This document shows positions 11,572 to 22,037 of a stretch of DNA of 64,000 bases, piece by piece. The translations under genes were made by a program, and so were the position numbers. Positions within the stretch are counted from its first letter, which is position 1; every line of letters starts with the position of its first letter. Under the pieces are notes generated by a model. The model was not told the DNA's origin and did no database searches. It was given only the letters and a program-made list of their open reading frames with translations. Source of the DNA: Fragum whitleyi (Eukaryota > Mollusca > Bivalvia > Cardiida > Cardiidae); assembly GCA_948146395.1 (NCBI GenBank), contig OX411548.1, positions 58,299,020 to 58,363,019 on the forward strand. Reading direction: 5' to 3'.

Positions 11572-11736
11572 TAATCAAGTTTGATCATATGACCTAATGA
11601 TTCAATTTTTTACCTTTGCACAAGCCAATCCCAATTAAAAAGAGGAATAAAGGAGAAAGGATTTTGAAAGTATAATCTCTAAAACAGGAGACAGACAGCT
11701 TTAATAATTTGTATGAAGTATCTTGTGTGTGTATTT

Positions 11737-13692
11737 TACGAAATACCAGTGGTGACTTCTTTTATTAACACTTCCCGCTTCACACTTCAAACATATTTTC
11801 TTTGAAATGTGAACTCTGAAGCGTGAACTGGAGGTGACATTTCTTAAATTCAAACTTCTCACTTCACATTTCAAACATAATATCTTTGAAGTGTGAACTG
11901 TGAAGTGTGAACTATGAAATGTGAAGTATGAAGTGTGAACTTTGAATTTGAAGTGTGAAGTGTGAACTTTGAAGTGTGAACTGTGAAGTGTGAAGTATGA
12001 ACTTTGAAGTGTGAACTGTGAACTGTGAATGTGAAGTGTGAACTTCGAAGTGTGAAGTATGAAGTGTGAAGTATGAAGTGAGAAGTATGAAGTGTGAAGT
12101 GTGAACTTTGAAGTGTGAAATGTAAAGTATGAAGTTTGAAGTATGAAGTGTGAACTTTGAAGTGTGAAGTGTGAACTTTGAAGTGTGAAGTGAGAAGTAT
12201 GAAGTGTGAAGTATGAAGTGTGAACTGTGAAGTGTGAACTGTAAACTGTGAAGTGTGAAATGTGAAGTTGATTTTTAGCTCCACTGGCTGAAAGCCACTG
12301 GGGCTATTGTCATGGCGTTGTGTCCGTCGTGCGTCCGTCTGTGCGTCAGTGCGTCCGTGCGTCCGGTCGTAAACTTTTTCTTTAAAAATCTTCTCCTCAG
12401 AAACTACTGGATGAATTTCAACCAAACTTCACAGGAATGATCCTTGGGTGACCCTCTTTCAAAGTTGTTCAAGATATTTTGATCCAATGAAAAACATGGA
12501 TTTAATGGGCGTGGCTAATTTCCAAATATGGTATAAAGTGAGTTTTCTCAGATTCTAATTGATGGATACCAATGAAATTTTACATGAATGATCCTTGTGT
12601 GACCCTTTATCAGTCTACAAAAGATTATTGAGATCGGATGGAAAATATGCATTTTATGGGTGGAGGTCATTTCTCTATATGTTATATAGTGGAAACTTTG
12701 AAAATCATTTTCTCAGAATGTAACTGATGGATATCAACCAAATTTCACTGGAATGGTCCTTGAGTGACCCTTAATCAGTCTAATAAAAATTATAGTGATC
12801 GGATGAAAATTATGTATTTTATGGGCGGAGGTCATTTCTCTATATGTTATATAGTGGAAACTTTGGAAATCATTTTCTCAGAATCTAACAAATGGATATC
12901 AACCAAATTTCACTGGAATGGTCCTTGAGTGACCCTCTATCAGTCTACCAAACATTATAGTGATCGGATGAAAAGTATTATTTTATGGGCTGAGGTCATT
13001 TCTCTATATGTTACATAGTGGAAACTTTGGATATCATTTTCTCATAATCTAACCAATGGATATCAACCAAATTTTACTGGAATGATCCTTGAGTGACCCT
13101 TAATCAGTCTACAAAAAAATTATTGTGATCAGATGAAAATATGCATTTTAAGGGCGGATGTCATTTCTCTATATGTTATATAATTGAAACTTTGAAAATC
13201 ATTTTCAACATCAGTAGAATCCAAAATATCTAAAAGTCTAGTCAAAACTTTTATTGCTTTACAAGAATTTCAAGCCTGTGGAGCGACTCAAGCCATTCAT
13301 GGCTTTCTAGTTTTCAAAGTTGCCATATATGTAAACTTCCTAGTTTACAATTCACATTTCACACTTCACACTTCAAAGTTCACACTTCACACTTCAAAGT
13401 TCACACTTCATACTTCATACTTCACAGTTCATACTTCACACTTCACAGTTCATACTTCACACTTCAAAGTTCACACTTCACATTTCATACTTCACACTTC
13501 ACACTTCATACTTCTCACTTCATACTTCACACTTCACAATTCAAAGTTCACACTTCAAAGTTCACACTTCAAACTTCACACTTCAAACTTCACACTTCAC
13601 ATTTCATAGTTCACACTTCACATTTTAATATCATATGTTTGAAGTTTGAAGCGTGAAGTGTGAATAAAAGAAGTCACCACCGGTCTTTCGTA
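11737..13692. mobile_element. Foldback-like element with heptamer-repeat inverted arms
   Basis: The outer ends are inverted copies: TACGAAATACCAGTGGTGAC (from 11737) against GTCACCACCGGTCTTTCGTA (to 13692), each adjoining CTTCTTTTATT or its complement. Inside, the left arm (to ~12268) is a run of NTGAANT heptamers such as GTGAAGTGTGAACT. The right arm (~13345-13660) is the reverse complement, TTCACACTTCACACTTC. Long inverted arms built from short direct repeats are the layout of Drosophila FB elements. The centre is occupied by another element (12276-13310). The 184-codon frame across the left arm only reads the 7-bp repeat and is not a gene. Confidence 0.75.
12276..13310 (+). mobile_element. 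Family-2 tandem-array element (Helentron-like) inside the foldback element
   Basis: After TTTTT, the head AGCTCCACTGGCTGAAAGCC folds back on CCACTGGGGCT. A GTCCGTCGTGCGTCCGTC stretch follows, then units of ~165-170 bp with CTCAGAATCTAAC, GATATCAACCAAATTTCACT, GGTCCTTGAGTGACCCTTAA and GTCATTTCTCTATATGTTAT. The tail has GTGGAGC (13278-13284), the inverse of the head GCTCCAC. The stem AAGCCA..TGGCTT and CTAG follow, before TTTT. No coding potential. Confidence 0.75.
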
Positions 13693-13799
13693 GTATTTCC
13701 ATTTATTTATGGTTGCTACCTTAGCATATGCCCATGTGAGCTACATTCCTATAAGACTATAAGTTGTTATGGGGGATAGTGCAAGGATACATGGCAAAA

Positions 13800-13967
13800 A
13801 TACTGCTGAGATTCTCCAAGGTTCTTTCATGTGCTCAGTGTACACAACCATCACATGGGACCTTGGTTTAATGACTCATCCAAAAGACAATAAGTTTGTC
13901 AGAAGCCCAGGAATCAAATCCCTTCAATTGTTTTGAATTCAAAAGCTCTACTGACTGAGCTATTTGG
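13800..13967 (-). mobile_element. tRNA-headed SINE fragment
   Basis: On the minus strand, 13967-13910 resembles a tRNA head (GCCAAATAGCTCAGTCAGTA for the A box, GGGATTTGATTCCTG for the B box). It is followed by a body with CATGTGATGG and TGAGC words. Divergent and truncated. Confidence 0.5.
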
Positions 13968-14055
13968 CTTGTATCATTTAGTTGACCTTCATCAAGTTTG
14001 TTTATTTCATTTGGGCCCTGTCCTGGCATATCCGGTTTTACATAAAAGCAGTTAC

Positions 14056-14354
14056 CATATTTCTCCTAATAAACACTCGAGAGTTATACATAACATGGTC
14101 CTGGAGCTTCTATTTAGTATGCCTTTTGTGATTAAAAAAATCATTAGATTTATGTCTTTTTGGCCATTGTCCTTTTACTTTGAAGTGAATTTCCTATAAA
14201 CAATCATATAAATGATTATTCAGAGGAAATCCATCTCAATTTAGAGAAGAAGTCTCAAAAAGTTCCTAAAACTTAGGCATTTGAAGTGGGGTTTCTGAAT
14301 AAAAAATATAGGGGTGCTACTATAAGGGACGGCGCTTTTATTAGAGGAAATATG
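14056..14354. mobile_element. MITE with CATATTT..CTAATAAA inverted ends
   Basis: The left end CATATTTCTCCTAATAAACA (14056) and the right end TTTTATTAGAGGAAATATG (to 14354) are imperfect inverses. The element is about 300 bp with no coding frame. A related ACCGTATTTACCTATTAGTC sequence is at 28840, suggesting a larger family. No convincing target duplication. Confidence 0.5.
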
Positions 14355-16352
14355 AAAAGTAGAAATATTGCATCAATATTATTTTTTGATAAAGCAGTCT
14401 AAGATATTGACATTACACATGTATTATCTCCTAGTGGACATCTGGCTATCCTATTCAAGTGATGTCCTAGGGATCATTGAAACTCAGTTGAGGGGTAAAA
14501 GGGCCATAATGGTTCTCTTGTTTGAATCTATCAGTATATGAAATGAAAAACATTGTTTGAAAACAGGAAAAATGCTTTTAGTAGAAGTATTGCTTAGACC
14601 ATTCATCTGTTAATCAAGCAATATGCGCTTTATAATTACACTGCAACTCCATTATAACAAAATCTGTTAGAGCGCTGAATCCATTATAACGCGGGGTCCG
14701 CTTGGCTCCTGAAATTTGGGGGGGTGGTCGACCATTTTTGGATGCTGCGGCCATGTTACCCGATCTGCCGTTAAGGCTGTTTTGATGGCGATTTTAGATC
14801 GAAGGGTGAAAACACTGAGATAAAAAATCGCTACGGAGCGTAGCCAGGTAAATTAATACAATTGTTTTTCACACCTCCCGTGGAGCAGTGGTGGCGATAA
14901 ATGCCTCGGGTCAGAGGGAAATTGCAAGTTTGATTGCTGACAGACGTATAGTTATATCACTACAGCTGGAGTACCAAATCCACGAGTACAACCATCACAT
15001 CCTTTCCTAACCCCAAACTGCTATCTCACATAGGTCTACAGTTATGTATCCATGGGTGAGCGACTTATAGTCAGACAAACAAACAAAGAAACTAAATATG
15101 GCGCGAAACTGAGAGTGACCGCGTCGCTTCCCATTCGTCTGGACTCTCTTTCCTGACGATCTACTATCTGTTTATCAAAGCCATGAATTAACTTCTTGTC
15201 AAACCAAGGTTTATGAACGTTTTACATATACGGTTTTCGAGAAAAAGCTTTCGACATGCCTTGACTTGTGAAGATGATGTATTAAATAGATTAGCTTATC
15301 TTTGCAAACCGGCGATCCAAATGTTGTAACTACAGATTCATTCAATCGAATTTCCGGCATTTTTTCTTGCTCATCAAGGATTGCGGTCCTGCAATCCGAG
15401 AAATTCAATTACTTTGGTATAGTTTCGATCTGACGTAGGGTATTGTTTATTTTGATTGCATAGATAATTATTTTCTCCTACTTTCTAGAAGACAATATTT
15501 AAAATATGAAATTCGTTGATCTTATGAAACTTTATGGATTTTACTTACTATACCCTTTTGAGATCATCGTTATCGGTGTTTCTCAGCTACCGGGCGGGTA
15601 GGCCCGAGAAATCAGGATTCAGAGAACTAAGAGGAGTCTGCGATCGTTTAACCCTACAAACTAGATTACTTTATCAAAGAAAGTTTTGTTTAGATTAGGG
15701 ACATCAAAACGATCTTAAAATTAAAAATATCAAAGAAATAAACCGCGTTTGTTCTTCAATTCATTGCCGAGTTTCAAAAATATAAAATAAGATGGCCTAA
15801 ATATGTACATGTATATTTAGATATTCGATATAGTTATCAATATTGACCCTGTGTCTGTTACGTTTCCGCAGTACGTTATTGTTCACCGCGGGAGGGGGGG
15901 GATATCTGGCGGCCGGGGGGGGGTACAGTGTTTAGCAGATGCATCCACTTCTTCCGCTGTTTCATTTCTTGGACCCCAACCACAGCGTTTTAATGGAGTT
16001 GCAGTGTATGATGATTTATCTAATAAGGTTTTCACTGTGTGTTACAATAAGCCATTCATAACTTAGATCCAAGATGTGATTGGCATCGATAGATAGATAG
16101 GAGCATATTGTTATAGATCTGTCTATAAGTCTGTTTGTCCCCAAAAAACTTTAACATTAGCTATATTATTGGATTGGTGAGGGATAGAGCTTACATATTT
16201 CACATGAGTATTGCTTGTGACATTACTTTCTTATTGATACCTCTTTCAACATCATCTGTGTAGGTCATTCTTTAAGATTAAATCAGTAGCAGGGGCATTG
16301 GTGTTTAACAAACATATCTTGTTGTTTGAAAATCTTGATTGATTAATTTCAG
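14355..16352. other. TMEM65 intron 1, distal part
   Basis: Contains a SINE fragment (tRNA-like head near 14880-14945, antisense-looking body to ~15095). Its stretch at 15203-15277 (TTATGAACGTTTTACATAT) resembles 44948-45034. A G-rich patch lies at 15888-15930. The rest is unrecognised. It ends at acceptor AG 16351-16352. Confidence 0.45.
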
Positions 16353-16403
16353 AAGAAGACCATTCAAAAGTGGCTGCTTTGACAAGACAACAGAAAATTG
16401 CAT
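16353..16403 (+). CDS. TMEM65: TMEM65 coding exon 2 (51-bp micro-exon)
   Basis: A 51-bp exon between acceptor TTAATTTCAG and a strong donor GTAAGT. It begins with two bases and ends with one, which exactly bridges the phase-1 end of exon 1 and the phase-2 start of exon 3. It encodes the linker KEDHSKVAALTRQQKIA before the first membrane segment. The equivalent human linker has similar length (about 17 residues) but weak identity. Support is therefore the precise phase fit, both splice sites, and the need for a linker here. It is the least certain of the five exons. A family-1 head begins only 38 bp after it. Confidence 0.75.
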
Positions 16404-16440
16404 GTAAGTATGTATTAGGTAGACCTTGCTGGTACTTTTT

Positions 16441-16500
16441 AACTCCCCTGAGCACAACATGCTGGATGGGAGCTTTTAGGATCACCCATCATTCCCTTTG
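16441..16500 (+). mobile_element. Family-1 head fragment
   Basis: After TTTTT: AACTCCCCTGAGCACAACAT, GCTGGATGGGAGCTTTTAGG, ATCACCC. This is the head hairpin only, with no array or tail behind it. It lies 38 bp past TMEM65 exon 2. Confidence 0.65.
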
Positions 16501-16584
16501 TGTTTTGCATTATCAAAAATAATTGCAAAATTTTGAAACCAGACTTTATATATATATAGTCACTTACAAATGTTTTTCCCAGGC

Positions 16585-16790
16585 TTCATCCCCAACAGCC
16601 CTTTAAGACTATTTGCTTCCACTCAATGGATTGATAATTGAAGACCTATGTTGGACAGCAACTGGAGGTTTGGAAAGGATGTTTACTGGTAGTACTTGTG
16701 TGAGAAATACCAGGAATACATTGTAATGTGTTCCAGGCTCCTCAATATGACTAGAATGTTAACAGCCCCTCAATTGAGGAAGCCGCTAAA
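16585..16790 (+). mobile_element. Old SINE body fragment
   Basis: Degenerate match to the SINE body: ACTCAATGGATTGATAATTG, AGACCTATGTTGGACAG, GAGAAATACCAGGAATACAT, TTCCAGGCTCC. The tRNA head is missing. Confidence 0.6.
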
Positions 16791-17025
16791 ATATATTTGA
16801 TTACAGCAAAAACTGTGTTGTTACATCAGTGGTCCATGAATAACTGACATGTGTGGGAGGGTTAGTGAAGCTTACAAAGGACTGTGCTTTGAATATTAAT
16901 GAGTCTCTGATGCATAATAAACATCATATAGAATTGTATTCTAGCTACAATTATCTTGTTCTATTATGTATTTTTTTAAGAGCATGTTATAAAATTGTCC
17001 TAAAAATCTATAAAATACAGATTTA

Positions 17026-17117
17026 ATTGTTTTTGGCTTGACTGGCCCAAGGTCACTAGGGCTATATATTGTCATAGTGTTGTGGTCAGTCTGTATCTCC
17101 AGCTGTAATTTTTTTTT
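17026..17117 (+). mobile_element. Family-2 element, left part (interrupted)
   Basis: Worn family-2 head (GGCTTGACTGGCCCAAGGTC, ACTAGGGCTATATATTGTCA) and the TGTGGTCAGTCTGT stretch. It is cut off at a T-run by the family-1 element starting at 17118 and resumes at 20371. Confidence 0.6.
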
Positions 17118-20100
17118 AGCTCACCTGAGCACGAAGTGCTCATGGTGAGCTATTGTGGTTAGGTGGATGTCCGTCGTCCGTTGTGCGTCGTGCCTTGTAT
17201 GCACTCTAGAGGCCACATTTTTTGCCGGATCAACCTGAATTTTGGTCAGAATGATTGTCTTGATGAAATCTCGGACGAGTTCGAATTTGCGTCAACTGGG
17301 GTCAAAAACTAGGTCACGGGGTCAAATCTAAGCAAAACCTTGTATGCACTCTAGAGGCCACATTTTTAGCTCACCTGAGCACGAAGTGCTCAAGGTGAGC
17401 TTTTGTGGTTAGGTGGATGTCCGTCGTCAGTCGTGCGTCGTCCGTCGTCAACATTTGCCTTGTATGCACTCTAGAGGCCACATTTTTTGCCCAATCTACT
17501 TAAAATTTGGTCAGAATGATTGTCTTGATCAAATCTCGGACGAGTTTGAAATTGGGTCAGCTGGAGTCAAAAACTAGGTCACTGGGTCAAATCTTAGAAA
17601 AACCTTGTATGCACTCTAGAGGCCACATTTTTTGCCCAATCAACCTGAAATTTGGTCAGAATGAATGTCTTGATGAAATCGCGGACGAGTTCAAATTTGG
17701 GTCAACTGTGTCGAAAACTAGGTCACAGGGTCAAATCTTAGAAAAACCTTGTAGGCACTCTAGAGGCCTCATTTTTTGCCCAATCAACCTGAAATTTGGT
17801 CAGAATGAATGCCTTGATAAAATCACGGACAAGTTGGAAATTGGGTCAACAGGGGTCAAAAACTAGGTCACGGGGTCAAATCATAGTAAAACCTTGTACG
17901 CACTCTAGAGGCCGCATTTTTTGCCCAATCAACCTGAAATTTGGTCAGAATGAATGTCTTCATGAAATCTCGAACGATTTCGAAATTAGGTCAACTGGGA
18001 TCAAATCTCGGACGAGTTGGAAATTGGGTCAACTGGAGTCAAAAACTAGGTCACAAGTTTAAATCATAGAAAAACCTTGTATGCACTCAAGAGGCCACTT
18101 TTTTTGCCCAATCAACCTGAATTTTGGTCAGAATGATTGTCTTGGTGGAATCTCAGAGGAGTTTGAAATTGGGTCAACTGGGGTCAAAAACTAGGTCACA
18201 GGGTTAAATCTTAGAAAAACCTTGTATGTACTCTAGAGGCCACATTTTTTGTCCAATCAACCTGACTTTTGGTCAGAATGATTGTCTTGATCAAAACCTC
18301 AGATGAGTTTGAAATTGGGTCAACTGGGGTCAAAAACTAGGTCACTTGTCAAATCATAGTAAAACCTTGTATGCACTCTAGAGGCCACATTTTTTGTCCA
18401 ATCAACCTGAATTTTGGTCAGAATGAATGTCTTGATGAAATCTCGGAGGAGTTTGAAATTGGGTCAACTGGGGTCAAAAACTAGGTCACATAGTCAAATC
18501 TCAGAAAAACCTTGTATGCACTCTAGAGGCCACATTTTTTGCCCAAATAACTTGAATTTTCGTCAGAATGATTGTCTTGGTGAAATCTCGCAGAAGTTTG
18601 AAATTGGGTCAACTGGGGTCAAAAACTAGGTCACATAGTCAAATCTCAGAAAAACCTTGTATGCACTCTAGAGGCCTCATTTTTTGCCCAATCTACCTGA
18701 ATTTGGTCAGAATGAATGTCTTGATGAAATCTCTGAGGAGTTCGAAATTGGGTCAACTTGGGTCAAAAACTAGGTCACAGGGTCAAATAATAGAATATCC
18801 GTGTAAGTCAATTGTATGTCAACCTGATCATTTTAAAAAAGGTAATATCAAGTTGTACAGAGGCAGAACAATATTGAAAAAAATTAGACAGTTCATTCAG
18901 GTGAGGGATTAAGGGCCACTATGGCCCTCTTGTTTGCCGGATCAACCCGAATTTTGGTCAGAATGATTGTCTTGATGAAATCTCGGACAAGTTTGAAATT
19001 GGGTCAACTGGGGTCAAAAACTAGGTCACAGGGTCAAATCTAAGAAAAACCTTGTATGCACTCTAGAGGCCACATTTTTTGCCTGATCAACCTGAAATTT
19101 TGTCAAAATGATTGTCTTAATGAAATCTCGGTCAAGTTCGAAAAAGGGTCAACTGGGGTCAAAAACTGGGTCACAGGGTCAAATCTAAGAAAAACCGTGT
19201 ATGCACTCTAGAGGCCACATTTTTTGCCTGTTCAACTTGAATTTTAGTCAGAATGATTGTCTTGATGGAATCTTGAATGAGTTCGAAATTGGGTCAACTG
19301 GGGTAAAAAACTAGGTCACAGGGTCAAATCTAGGAAAAACCCTTTAGGCACTCTTGTGGCTGCGTTTATTGTCCAATCAAGCTGAATTTTGGTCAGAATG
19401 ATTTTTTTGATGAAATCTTGAATGAGTTCGAAATTTGGTCAACCGGGGTCAAAAACTAGGTCACTGGGTCAAATCTAAGAAAAACCTTGTATACACTCTA
19501 GAGGCCACATTTTTTGCCCGATCAACCTGAATTTTGGTCAGAATGATTGTCCTAATGAAATCTCGGACAAGTTTGAAATTGGGTCAACTGGGGTCAAAAA
19601 AAAGGTCACAGGGTCAAATCTAAGAAAAACCTTGTAGGCACTCTTGTGGCTCCGTTTATTGCCCAATCAACCTGAATTTTGGTCAGAATGATTGTCTTGA
19701 TGAAATCTTGAATGAGTTCGAAATTGGGTCAACCGGGGTAAAAAACAAGGTCACAGAGTCAAATCTAAGAAAAACCTTGTAGGCACTCTAGTGGCCACGT
19801 TTATTGCCAGATCAACCTGAAATTTGGTCAGAATGATTTTTGATGAAATCTTGGACAAGTTCGAAATTGGGTCAACTGGGGTCAAAAACTAGGTCACTGG
19901 GTCAAATCTGAGAAAGACCTTATATGCACTCTAGTGGCCACATTATTTGCCCGTTCAACCTGAATTTTCGTCAGAATGATTGTCCTAATGAAATCTCGGA
20001 CAAGTTCGAAATCGGGTCAACTGGGGTCAAAAACTAGGTCACTGGGTCAAATCTAAGAAATACCTTGTATGCACTCTAGAGGCCACAATTTTTGGCCAAT

Positions 20101-20368
20101 CAACCTGAAATTTGGTCAGAATGATTGTCTAGATGAAATCTCGGATGAGATCAAAATTGGGTCATCTGGGGTTGAAAAATAGGTCACGAAATCAATTATA
20201 AAAATCCTTGTTAGTCAACCTTAAAATTGTAAAAAAGGGATTCTCAAGTTGTATAGAAGCTACAGCTTTGTTTAGCTCAGTCATTCATCATTCTATTTCT
20301 CATTCTTCTTTTGAAAATTTTAGACAGTTCATTCAGGTGAGCGATTAAGGGCCACTATGGCCCTCTTG
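17118..20368 (+). mobile_element. Family-1 element, outer copy of a nested pair
   Basis: The head AGCTCACCTGAGCACGAAGT, GCTCATGGTGAGC is followed by GGATGTCCGTCGTCCGTTG. The array is then interrupted at 17367 by the inner copy and resumes at 18933. Units (~150 bp) read: CCTTGTATGCACTCTAGAGG, CCACATTTTTTGCC, ATCAACCTGAATTTTGGTCA, GAATGATTGTCTTGATGAAA, TCTCGGA..AGTT, GGGTCAACTGGGGTCAAAAA, CTAGGTCACAGGGTCAAATC. The tail TTCAGGTGAGCGATTAAGGG, CCACTATGGCCCTCTTG ends at 20368. Each unit carries several GGTCA direct repeats. Short frames through the array are artefacts of unit length near a multiple of three. Confidence 0.8.
17368..18932 (+). mobile_element. Family-1 element, inner copy
   Basis: Complete copy in the same orientation as its host. 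The head AGCTCACCTGAGCACGAAGT, GCTCAAGGTGAGC has a GTCCGTCGTCAGTCGTGCG stretch. About nine units follow. The tail TTCAGGTGAGGGATTAAGGG, CCACTATGGCCCTCTTG ends at 18932. The left flank CTAGAGGCCACATTTTT and right flank TTTGCCGGATCAACC together rebuild a normal outer unit, so both ends of the inner element are fixed to within a few T residues. Confidence 0.8.
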
Positions 20369-20370
20369 TT

Positions 20371-20470
20371 TAAAATCTTGTTCTCAGAATCTACCGGATA
20401 AATTTCTAAATGACTTCATGGCAAAGTTCTTTGTGAGACTCTCTACCATAATTCTTCAGGAAATTTTTAT
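20371..20470 (+). mobile_element. Family-2 element, right part (resumes)
   Basis: AAATCTTGTTCTCAGAATCT, ACCGGATAAATTTC continues the family-2 start left at 17117 (compare 12383-12420). Beyond about 20470 it fades. Confidence 0.5.
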
Positions 20471-21676
20471 CTAATGGAATAAATACCTTTTAAAGACATG
20501 TAGATGGTAAAAATATTTTTTCTCAGTAAGGAATGTATAGTGTCTATTATGTCCACCAAAGGTTGAGGTTGAGATCAAAGGTTTTGAGTGCCCATCATAT
20601 TCATGGACAAGGGAATTCACTTGTTGAAGATTGAATTTGTGGCTATCTTTCATTGATAATGAAACAAATAGGGACTCATTTTATAAAAGTTTGTCTGGTT
20701 CATATTGATTATTGTTGTGGAAACAGCTGTTTTCTAAATTAACTCTTTTCTCATAAGACAGAAAATTCAAAAATACATAAAACAGTAAAGAACAACTCTG
20801 GACAATGCTTGAAACTGTATAAATCTGTTCAGTCTAGATGATAAGTGTTTTTATCTTGCCTGAGCATGAAGGTAGATCAACTTTACCATGTATGCACTTT
20901 ACAGACCTTATTTTGGCTCACCAACCAAAGTATGATTGCACATGAAATAATATTTGTATGCTCGTCTGTCCATCCAGCCGTCATTAATTCCGTCCGTCCG
21001 TCTGTCCATCCCCAGTGATTTCTCCATAACCCTTGGGCCAAATCTAATGAAACTTACCATGTTAACTTCCTATGATATAGTGTTGATGATTCTGTCTCTG
21101 TTCTCAGATTTGAGGCCTCGTCACGGGAAAAGGGGACTTAGAGTGATTGGTGAAAATATGTGAATATAGGGTCCATCTCAGAAAACAATTATCTATTATC
21201 TGGTTAAGTGTTTTTTGAACAAAGTGAGAATATAATCTGATTTGATATCCTAAGGAAACAAAAATCTTCGACAAAAGTAGTTCATAGAAATGCTCAATCT
21301 TATACTTAAATGGCTTGCTTAAAATCATACAATTTTGAATTGACTGCTGTGCTAATCAGAACTACATGTAATTTTGGATAGACAATTCACTGTTCGGTTA
21401 AATACAGACACAAGTTGGTATGAAAGACTGACATGTAGACTGATGGACAAAATCATTATTTTACTTTCAAAAATTCTGAAAACAAAATTCTAATGGAATG
21501 AGATGGAAAATATGATGACAAGAAAAAATATGTTTCATTAATTGGACTCTGGGATTTTCAGCAAAATGTTAGTCCTTATAGAAGTCCAACTGACTATACA
21601 ATCTTGCTGTCTTCAAATAGTTTGCCCATAGATTTTGCCAGGAGCGTATCTTATAAACTTTAATGACAATGATGTC
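20471..21676. other. TMEM65 intron 2, little recognised
   Basis: Holds a CGTCTGTCCATCC / CCGTCCGTCCGTCTGTCCAT stretch at 20962-21015 and CCTTGGGCC at 21030. This resembles the GTC-rich part and first unit of an array element whose head is lost. Otherwise nothing supported. Confidence 0.4.
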
Positions 21677-22037
21677 TGTGGACATTTATACTAGTAATTT
21701 TGTGTCGCGAAGTCCTCCTTCAGTTTTCCTTCAAAAGCTTTGAAATTTAATACAGACATTTATCACATGTTAAAGTGTTGGAAGACGCAATTTTGAGGTC
21801 CCAACTCTTCCTGGTTCAAGAATTATCTGCCTTTGAACTTAAGACATTATTTTTCTTTGCTTGTCTGTGTATATTTATACTAGTAATTTTGTTTGGGAAA
21901 CTCCTCCTTCAGTTTTCCTTCAAAAGATTTGAATTTTGTACAATTTTGATCACATGTTGAAGTTTTGCAAGACACAATTTTGAGGTCCCTACTCTTCCCG
22001 GTTCAAGAATTATCTGCCCTTGATCTTAAGACATTTT
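21677..22037 (+). repeat. Tandem array, ~189-bp units (ACTAGTAATTTTGTGTCG family)
   Basis: Two units share ATTTATACTAGTAATTTTGT, CTCCTCCTTCAGTTTTCCTT, CAAAAGCTTTG, ATCACATGTTGAAGTTTTGC, AAGACGCAATTTTGAGGTCC, GGTTCAAGAATTATCTGCCC. Further units are at 23978-24146 and 25526-25990. No head or tail recognised. Confidence 0.7.

Noticed and set aside
11871..12425. 184-codon minus-strand frame with HTSHFTL-like repeats
   Set aside because: It reads the NTGAANT heptamer array of the foldback arm; a 7-bp period gives a 7-residue repeat in any frame. No codon bias or similarity.
17507..18912. Series of plus-strand frames with repeated SRTSLKLGQLESKTRS-like text
   Set aside because: They lie wholly within family-1 array units and repeat with the unit; artefact of tandem repetition.
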